Of a DNA stretch of 64,000 nucleotides, positions 56,452 through 64,000 are shown in pieces. The position numbers were made by a program, and so were the translations under genes. The number at the start of each line of letters is the position of its first letter. Position 1 is the stretch's first letter. Under the pieces are notes generated by a model. The model saw only the letters and a program-made list of their open reading frames with translations. It had not been told where the DNA came from and searched no databases. The DNA is taken from the NCBI GenBank assembly GCA_963580285.1, contig OY757011.1, forward strand, positions 151,031,092 to 151,095,091, written 5' to 3'. The DNA is from Lucinisca nassula. Lineage: Eukaryota; Mollusca; Bivalvia; Lucinida; Lucinidae.

Positions 56452-58557
56452 ACTAGAAATGTGTCCAGACGACACAGATGCCCCCGCCAAGGGCCCCGCC
56501 TCACCCCGAAAATCCATGTTGGAACAAAATTTTCTAAGTGTGTGACCTTGTCATGAGGAACATTTGTGAGAAGTTATATTGACATTGGTGAAAAAATGTA
56601 AGGGCTAGAGCAATAACAAAGTTTTTTCTAAAAATAGCCACAGTGACCTTGACCTTGAAAGTCGAACTCACTCGAGGTATTGTCATTAGGAACATTTGTG
56701 TGAAGTTATATTGAAATCAATGAAGAAATGTAGTTGCTAGAGCGATGACAAAGTTTTTCTAAAAAAAAGCCACAGTGACCTTGACCTTGAAAGTCGAAAT
56801 CGCTCAAGATATTGTCATAAGGAACATTTGTGGGAAGTTATATTGAAATCGGTGAAGAAATGTAAGCGCTTGAGCGATGACAAAGTTTTTCTAAAAATAG
56901 CCACAGTGACCTTGACCTTGAAAGTGGAACTTGCTAGAGATATTGTCATAAGGAACATTTGTGCGAAGTAATATTGAAATTGGTGAAAAAATGTAAGCAC
57001 TAGAGCAATGACAAAGTTTTTCTAAAAATAGCCACAGTGACCTTGACCTTGAAAGCCAAACTCGTTCGAGGTATTGTCATACGGAACATTTGTGTGAAGT
57101 TATTTTGAAACCAGTGAAGAAATGCAGGCGCTAGAGCATTGACAAAGTTTTTCTAAAAATAGCCACAGTGACCTTGACCTTGAGTCGAACTGGCTCGAGA
57201 TATTGTCATAAGGAACATTTGTGTGAAGTTATATTGAAATCGGTGAAGAAATGTAAGCGCTAGAGCGATGACAAAGTTTTTCTAAAAATAGCCACAGTGA
57301 CCTTGACCTTGAAAGTGGAACTCGTTCGAGATATTTTTATATGGAACATTTGTGTGAAGTTATATTGAAATTGGTGAAGAAATGTAGGTGCTAGAGTGAT
57401 GACAAAGTTTTTCTAAAAATAGCCACAGTGACCTTGACCTTGAGGTCATGACCTTGAAAGTCAAACTAGCTCGAGATATTGTCATAAGGAACATTTGTGT
57501 GAAGTTATATTGAAATGAGTGAAGAAATATAGATGCTAGAGCTATGTTGTGCGAGGGGATTATTAAAAATTATTAAGTCTGTGACCTTGACCTTGAGCTC
57601 ATGGGCATGGGTGGGGGTATCACTGAATAAAATGGACAGGTATCTAACATCATACCAAACATCAACTCAATCCATCACACTATTTGGCAAATATTAACTC
57701 TTAAAATATCTAATTAAAAATTTCTAAGTCTGTGACCTTGACCTTGAAGCCATAGGCATGAGTGGGGGTATTGCCAAATAAACATTTGGACCTGTATCTA
57801 TCATCATAGCATACATAAGCCAAATCCATAATATAGTTTGGAAAATTTGAGCTCTTTAAAATCTTTCACATTAAAATTGTCTAAGTCTGTGACCTTGACC
57901 TTGAGGTCATAGGCATGGGTGGGGGTATTGCTGAATAAAACACTGTACCTATATCTATCATCATATGAACAAAGGCCATCATAAAAGTTCAGATTCTACC
58001 AGGTACAAATACCTTAACTGGAGTCTTTAACATGGAAAATTTCTAAGTCCATGACCTTGACCTTGAGGCCATGGGCATGGGTGGGGGTATAGCTGAATAA
58101 AACTTTGGACCTATATCTATAATCATACCAAATATGAACCAATTCCATCAAATGGTTTGGAAAATATGAGTTCTAAAATGTTCAAGTCTACCTGTTACAA
58201 AAACCTTAACCTGAGTCTTTAACATTGAAAATTTCTAAGTCTGTGACCTTGACCTTGAGGTCACAGGCATGGGTGGAGGTATTGCTTAATAAAACTTTGG
58301 ACCTATATCTATCATCATACCAAAGATGAACCAGTTCCATCAAATGGTTAGGAAAATATGAGTTCTACAAGTTCAGGCTCTACCTGTTACAAAAACTTGA
58401 ACCTGAGGTTACAGGATCACGTACGTACGTACGTACGTACGTTCGTACGTACGTACGTACACACACACGTACAGACGGACGTACACGCGTACGCACGTAC
58501 GCACGTACGGAAAACCGAAAAACTATATGCCCCCCGGCATCATATGATGCGGGGGCA
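56452..58557 (+). mobile_element. Pearl-like element P-G, copy 2
   Basis: It opens AACTAGAAATGTGTCCAGAC. About eight ~118-bp monomers follow with CCACAGTGACCTTGACCTTG and GGAACATTTGTGTGAAGTTA, then larger monomers with CATGGGTGGGGGTAT. An ACGT-type microsatellite (58422-58508) precedes a terminal hairpin CCCCGGCATCATATGATGCG before AAAAACC. Confidence 0.85.
58422..58508. repeat. ACGT (self-complementary) microsatellite
   Basis: GTACGTACGTACGTACGTAC and variants run for about 85 bp. The unit is its own reverse complement. Open frames on both strands here are artefacts. Confidence 0.95.
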
Positions 58558-58862
58558 TAAAAACCATCCAAATTTTTATCCCTAGCCTACTTATATGTAC
58601 ATGTAAGTTTCAGAAAGATCCGGTCAAAACTGAAGGCGCTATGGTGGTGACAAGCATTTTCTAATTATAAGTATATGGGACCTTGTGGTTGTTATAGCAA
58701 TCAAAGTGCTAAACATGAATGGCAGATCACCTAACATACCTTCCCTCCTTCATCACAGAGAGCACTCTTAAAGGAAAGAATCATGCTCCCTTGAGGGAAT
58801 ACATTCATTCCTGTAAGAGTGGTGTATACCGTGGAGCAATATGGTTATATTCACTTCATTTT

Positions 58863-59169
58863 TTGGCCGCCTCCGCTCATCGTGGCTTGAAGAAATAGAT
58901 GTGCTGCATGATGCTTCCACGCAGAGCTGAAACGACCGCACACGAGTACTGGTAAACCGCTTAGAGAACCTAAGCCTGCCCAGGCAAAGAGGTGCAAGTC
59001 GGACCATCCATGCTTATAAACACTTATTTGTTTCATTGGACGACAGGGCTTGAGATGTCATTTCATCTCAATGTCGGGTAAAAGTCCCACAAAACTAGAA
59101 GCAACGTCTCCAATATGACCTACACAGTGTTGATGGGGGCTTTAAACATCAAATCAAACAAACAAACAT
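58863..59169 (+). mobile_element. SINE-A close to the PHF5A microexon, 8-bp target duplication
   Basis: TTCATTTT flanks it at 58855-58862 and 59170-59177. It lies just downstream, in gene sense, of the microexon donor. Confidence 0.88.
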
Positions 59170-59216
59170 TTCATTTTCTCCTTGCTAGAATATTATTATT
59201 AACAGACAATACTTAC

Positions 59217-59240
59217 ATTTTTCACAGAGTCTTCCAATTG
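59217..59240 (-). CDS. PHF5A: PHF5A microexon (24 nt; second visible in protein order, exon 2)
   Basis: On the minus strand a 24-nt exon lies between an acceptor (pyrimidine-rich, ending TTTCAG) and a perfect GTAAGT donor. It reads partial Ala, then I-G-R-L-C-E-K, then the first base of a Cys codon completed by the next exon. This equals residues 18-26 of PHF5A, a SF3b subunit that contacts the branch-point region with SF3B1. It supplies Cys23 and most of Cys26, both zinc ligands in the known structure. The reading phase (2 nt + 7 codons + 1 nt) fits the next exon exactly. A SINE starts about 40 nt downstream of the donor. Exon 1, encoding about the first 17 residues, was not found between 59241 and 64000 and is probably outside the window. 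Confidence 0.93.
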
Positions 59241-59404
59241 CTGAAATATATAGAAACAGAAAATACTAAGTACATGTGAACATATGAACATAGCTTGTAT
59301 TTGTAAAGAGGATAATTTTGGGCTATTTTTACTCATTTCTCCAGGGAATCATTTTGAACTAGCATGCTCAGCAGGGTTTTGCTCCAAATTTTGGCAAGGG
59401 GCTC

Positions 59405-61210
59405 TGCAGTAAAAAAGAGGGCCATGATGGCCCTGGATCGCTCACCTGATCCATTGTATAACAAGTTGAAGTGGGTCTGGGGAGGGCCATTATTGGCCCC
59501 AAGGCTATAATTTGCATAATCTAGGTAGAGGTCTAAAAGGTGAAGCTTCATACCAAATACCAAAGCCTTCTGGTTTGAGACAAGAAGATTTTTAAAGGTT
59601 TTCCTTATATACATCTGTATAAAACATGTGGGCCCCGGGGCGGGGCCATTTTGGCCCCAGGGCTATAATTTTAGTAATCTTGGTAGAAATCCATAAGACG
59701 AAGCTGTATACCAAATATCAAAGACCTTGGCCTTCTGGTTTCAGACAAGAAGATCTTCAAAGGTTTTCCCAATATAAGTCTATGTAAAACCAGTGGGCCC
59801 CGGGGTGGGCCCATTTTTGGCCCCAGGGCTATAATTTGAACAAGTTTGGTAGAGGTCCACTAGATCAAGCTTCATACCAAAATTTAAAAAACTTGGCCTT
59901 CTGGTTTCAGACAAGAACATTTTTAAAGGTTTTCCCTATATAGTCTATGTAAAACCAGTGGGCCCCTTGGTGGGCCCATTTTTGGCCCCAGGACTATAAT
60001 TTGAACAAGTTTGGTAGAGGTCCACTAGATCAAGCTTCTTACCTAATATCAAAAACCTTGGCCTTCTGGTTTCAGACAAGAACATTTTCAAAGGTTTTCC
60101 CTATATAGTCTATGTAAACCCAGTGGGCACAGGGGTGGGCCCATTTTTGGCCCCAGGGCTATAATTTGAACACTCTTGGTAGAGGTCCACTAAACAAAGC
60201 TTCATACCAAATATCAAGGACCTAGGCTTTGTGATTTCAGACAGGAAGACTATTAAAGGTTTTTCCTATATAAGCCTATGTAAAACCAATGGGCCCCGAG
60301 GAGGGGCCATTTTTTGCCCAGGGGCTATAATTTGAACCATCTTGTTAGGAACACAAGATGAAGCTTCATTCCAAATATCAAAGACCTGAGCCTCCCGGTT
60401 TCAGGCAAGAAGAGTTTTAAAGGTTTTCCCAATGTAAAACCAGTGGGCCCCGGGGCTGAGCTATAATTTGAACAATCTTGGTTGAAATCCACTAAACAAA
60501 ACTTCATACCTGAAATATCAAAGAACTGAGCCTTCTGGTTTCAGACAAGAAGATTTATAAAGATTTTCCCTCTATAAGTCAATGTAAAACCCCTGGGAAG
60601 GGGCATTTTTGGCCTCAGGGCTATAATTTGAACAATCTTCATAGAGGTCCACTAGTGGAAGCACCATATCAAATATCAAAGACCTGAGCCTTCTGGTTTC
60701 AGAGAAGAAGACTTTTAAAGATTTTCCCTATATAAGTCTACGTAAAAAACAAAGGGCCCCACGGCGGGAGCATTTTGGACCCCAGGGCTATAATTTGAAC
60801 AATCTTGATTGAGGTCCATTAGATTAACTTCATACCAAGTATCAAACACCTGGGCCTTAAGGTTTCAGACAGGAAGATTTTTAAAGGTTTTCCCTACCTA
60901 AGTCTATGTAAAACTGGTGGGCCCTGGCGTCGGGGCATTTTTGGTCTAAGGGCTATAATTTGAACAATCTTGGAAGAGGTCCACTAGATGAAGCTTCATA
61001 CCAAATATCAAAGACCTGGGCCATGCATTTTCAGAAGATTTTTTAAATTTTCAGTAAAAAAAAAATCAATTTTTTGGCTCCTATGGCCTAGATCTGCAAC
61101 GGACCAGAACCATTTGAACAATTTTGAAAGGGGACCACCTCAGGAACATTCCTGTGAAGTCTGGTCAAAATTCGATCAGTGGTTTAGGAGATGTCGTTTG
61201 AAGAAATTGT
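59405..61210 (+). mobile_element. Pearl-like element P-B, copy 2, 3' truncated
   Basis: It opens AGAGGGCCATGATGGCCCTG and has about ten ~165 bp monomers (GGCTATAATTTGAACAATCT). The standard closing block stops at TTGAAGAAATTG, where a SINE-A fragment begins. Confidence 0.85.
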
Positions 61211-61335
61211 TTCATTGGGCGACAGGGCTTGAGATGTCATTTCATCTCAATGTCGGGTAAAAGTCGCACAAAATTGGAAGCAACATCTCCAAAATGACCT
61301 TTACAGTGTTGACGGGGATGTTAAACCTCAAATCA
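61211..61335 (+). mobile_element. SINE-A 3' fragment
   Basis: Only the last ~125 bp (from TTCATTGGGCGACAGGGC to CAAATCAAA) are present. The left junction is inside P-B and the right junction is the first base of P-C. Confidence 0.85.
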
Positions 61336-63804
61336 AACAAGAGGCTCAATGAGCCTAAACCGCTCACCTGAGGAACTTAAGTTTTAACAATTCACAGCCT
61401 TGACTACTAAATCTGCTGATAGAATCCAGCCCATTGACACTTACAGGATATAAGTCATCATTATTGCATTGCATTCCAAGTTTGAGACTTCTAGCTTCTA
61501 TAGTTTCTGAGAAATCTTTGACGAAAATTTAACATTGGTCAAAATGGAGAGAAAGAAGAATGAAAGAACAGATGAACAAATAAGCTGAGAAAGCCCAATG
61601 TCTCTTACACAAAATAAGTCATCATTATTCTATTGAATACCAAATTTGATGCTTCTAGCTTTTATAGTTCCTGAGAAATCTTTGATTAAAAATTTAACAT
61701 TGGTCTATTATCTCTATATGGAGAGAAAGAAGAATGAAGGAACAAATGAACCAGACTAGCTCCAAAACCTAATGCAGCCTTTCCCCTTGCCCAATGGTGC
61801 TACACATAAAATTTAAACAAGATTGGTCGACTGCCTTCTGAGATATGCTTCATTGAAAGTGTGGACGACGGATGGACATACGACAGACGACGGACTCCGG
61901 AGCCTTGGTATACTATCAGCTCACTGGAGCCTTTGGCTCAGGTGAGCTAAAAATTCAAGTCGCTATTTCTGTCGCAACATTTTCCCTACGTTAAGTCTAT
62001 GGGCAAATTTTTTTGTCTCTCAAGGTCACGTAACTCCGAGGTCAATATTCCGATTCGGCCAAAAATCGAACTTAACCGAGATTTTATGCCTGTCCTCCTC
62101 GTTACCTGCAAGTTTGAAGCTGATATGAATAAAAATAAAGTTGCTATCGTGGTCACAACGTATTTTTTTATGCTCAAGGGCAGGTAACTCCAAGGCAAAT
62201 ATTCCGATTCGGCCCAAAATCTAACTTAACCGAGATTTTATGTCTGTCCTCGTTACCTGCAAGTTTGAAGCTGATCTGAAAAAAATTCAAGTCGCTATCG
62301 TAGTCGCAACATTTTCCCTAATTAAGTCTATGGGCAAATTTTTTGTCGCTCAAGGTCACGTAACTCCGAGGTCAATATTCCGATTCGGCCCAAAATTGAA
62401 CTTAACCGAGATTTTATGCCTGTCCTCGTTACCTGCAAGTTTGAAGCTGATATGAATAAAAATAAAGTTGCTATCGTGGTCACAACGTATTGTTTTATGC
62501 TCAAGGGCAGGTAACTCCAAGGCAAATAATCCGATTCGGCCCAAAATCGAACTTAACCGAGATTTTATGTCTGTCCTCGTTACCTGCAAGTTTGCAGCTG
62601 ATCTGAAAAAAATTCAAGTCGCTATCGTAGTCACAACATTTTCCCTATGTAAAGTCTATGGGCAAATTTTTTGTCGCTCAAGGTCATGTAACTCTGAGGT
62701 CAATATTCCGATTCAAACTTAACTGAGATTTTATGCCTGTCCACGTTACCTGCAAGTTTGAAGCTGATCTGAATAAAAATAAAGTTGCTATCGTGGTCAC
62801 AACATATTTTTTTATGCACAAGGGCAGGTAACTCCAAGGCAAATAATCCGATTCGGCCCAAAATCTAACTTAACCGAGATTTTATGTCTGTCCTCATTAC
62901 CTGCAAGTTTGAAGCTGATCTGAAAAAAATTCAAGTCGCTATCGTAGTCACAACATTTTCCCTATGTTAAGTCCATGGGCAAATGTTTTGTCGCTCAAGG
63001 TCACGTAACTCCGAGGTCAATATTCCGATTCGGCCCAAAATCGAACTTAACCGGGATTTTATGCCTGTCCTCGTTACCTGCAAGTTTGAAGCTGATCTGA
63101 ATAAAAATAAAGTTGCTATCGTGGTCACAACGTTTTATTCATGCTCAAGGGCAGGTAACTCCAAGGCAAATAATCCGATTCGGCCCAAAATCTAACTTAA
63201 CCGTGATTTTATGTCTGTCCTCGTTACCTGCAAGTTTGAAGCTGATCTGAAAAAAATTCAAGTCGCTATCGTAGTCACAACATTTTCCCTATGTTAAGTC
63301 TATGGGCAAATTTTTTGTCGCTCAAGGTCACGTAACTCCAAGGTCAATATTCCGATTCTGCCCAAAATCGAACTTAACCAAGATTTTATGCCTGTCCTTA
63401 TTATCTGCAAGAATGAAGTCGATCAGAAAAAAATTGACGGAGCTAGAGTGATGACAAGCTTTTTCCTATGTTAAGTCCATGGGAGCTATATGTTGCCATG
63501 GTAACCAGAGTTCCACTCAGATCTGCATGAAAACCTTACGCAGTCTTTCCACTTGCCCAATAATGTTATACATGAAATTTGATCAAAGTCGGCCAAGTAG
63601 TCTTCAAGATATACATTTTTGAAATTCACATTAACCCTTATGCAAAAATGCACAAGGGCAGGTAACTCCTAAGTGTATGATCCGATTCTGCCAATTATCG
63701 AACTTGACCGAGATTTCATGGCTGTGCTGGTTATCTGTAAGAATGAAGCCAATCCGAACAAAATTGAAGCAGCTACAGTGATGACAACATTTTCCCCATG
63801 TTAA
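61334..63804 (+). mobile_element. Second copy of composite element P-C, 3' truncated
   Basis: It matches 46951-49101 almost base for base, including the internal 3' end at 61860-61953. It has five dimeric units (starts 61954, 62286, 62613, 62930 and 63257) instead of four. Similarity stops at CCCCATGTTAAG. Confidence 0.9.
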
Positions 63805-64000
63805 GGAGGGTGGGGAGTAATTCTTTTCTCTTTAGATTTTTTTTATTTGCTTATATTTTGTAGCTTGAAAGCTCTGCACTCGTTTGCCGGTATAAAAATA
63901 TAGGCACACCAGGCTTTTTTTCGAGCTTTTTAGCCTTAAAGATGGGTACTGTTTTCGAATTTATCGAATGTTTCAATAATTACCCCAGTCATTGACAAAT
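63805..64000. other. No feature recognised
   Basis: This A+T-rich stretch has no match to the families in the window and no visible PHF5A exon 1. Confidence 0.4.

Larger units (their letters stand above)
56035..58725 (+). mobile_element. Pearl-like element P-A, copy 3, hosting P-G
   Basis: P-A monomers (GGCATTTTCAGCAATCAAG) occupy 56035-56450 and the P-A terminal section resumes at 58558 (CATCCAAATTTTTATCCC ... GTGGTTGTTATAGCAA). P-G lies between. Confidence 0.75.
39245..59240 (-). other. PHF5A: PHF5A gene span (3 visible exons; 5' end outside window)
   Basis: The three exons are collinear on the minus strand with introns of 12,952 nt (39335-52286) and 6,763 nt (52454-59216), both GT-AG. 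Together they give residues 18-110 of a 110-residue protein. The introns contain pearl-like elements, SINEs, MITEs and a dead mariner, listed separately. The gene continues past 59240 to at least one more 5' exon that I could not find, so transcription probably covers the window to its right edge. Confidence 0.93.

Noticed and set aside
58358..58585. Repetitive Arg/Thr/Tyr/Val frames on both strands
   Set aside because: They are translations of the self-complementary ACGT microsatellite.
61211..61335. SINE-A fragment as evidence for a recent segmental duplication boundary
   Set aside because: The duplicated block starts at the P-C hairpin, not in the SINE, so the SINE piece is only the target.
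63805..64000. PHF5A exon 1
   Set aside because: No stretch encodes the expected N-terminal residues next to a donor of the right phase.

Overview
The window looks like a piece of a bivalve mollusc nuclear genome, probably a clam-like species. The organism is inferred. It is A+T-rich and intron-dominated, and it is packed with repeat types known from bivalves: tRNA-derived SINEs, palindromic MITEs, Tc1/mariner remnants, and 'pearl'-type elements (Helentron-like non-autonomous elements built from a ~160 bp tandem core, a GGAC-rich microsatellite and a 3' hairpin). There are no bacterial-type genes or operons.

One gene is identified with confidence: PHF5A, the SF3b-complex spliceosome protein, on the minus strand. 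Three of its exons are visible: a 24-nt microexon (59217-59240), the central zinc-knuckle exon (52287-52453) and the terminal exon with stop (39245-39334). They are joined by GT-AG introns of 6.8 kb and 13 kb. The first exon is not seen and should lie beyond position 64000. Nearly everything from 39.3 to 64 kb is therefore PHF5A intron. Two weaker candidate exons of unidentified genes are at 1244-1414 (minus, possible first exon) and 28581-28661 (plus).

Layout. 0-6.6 kb: MITE, LINE tail, candidate exon and a SINE cluster. 7.2-13.2 kb: one large pearl-like element (family P-A) carrying three nested insertions. 13.2-19 kb: SINEs, tandem-array elements and an unexplained A+T-rich island (14.3-15.8 kb). 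19-21 kb: decayed reverse-transcriptase retroelement split by two SINEs. 21-31 kb: palindromic MITEs, Tigger/pogo-like MITEs, a 67 bp minisatellite and a candidate exon. 31-36.5 kb: pearl-like elements and a dead Tc1-like transposon with both terminal repeats. 36.5-39.2 kb: MITEs. 39.2-64 kb: PHF5A with nested elements. These include a three-deep nest at 45.5-51.7 kb and a 2.1-2.5 kb composite element present twice (46951-49101 and 61334-63804) with different array lengths.

The main biological content is a conserved splicing-factor gene whose introns are almost wholly repeats, plus unusually readable evidence of element modularity: hairpin modules shared between MITEs with different ends, SINE families sharing a central domain, and satellite families sharing one monomer plan.
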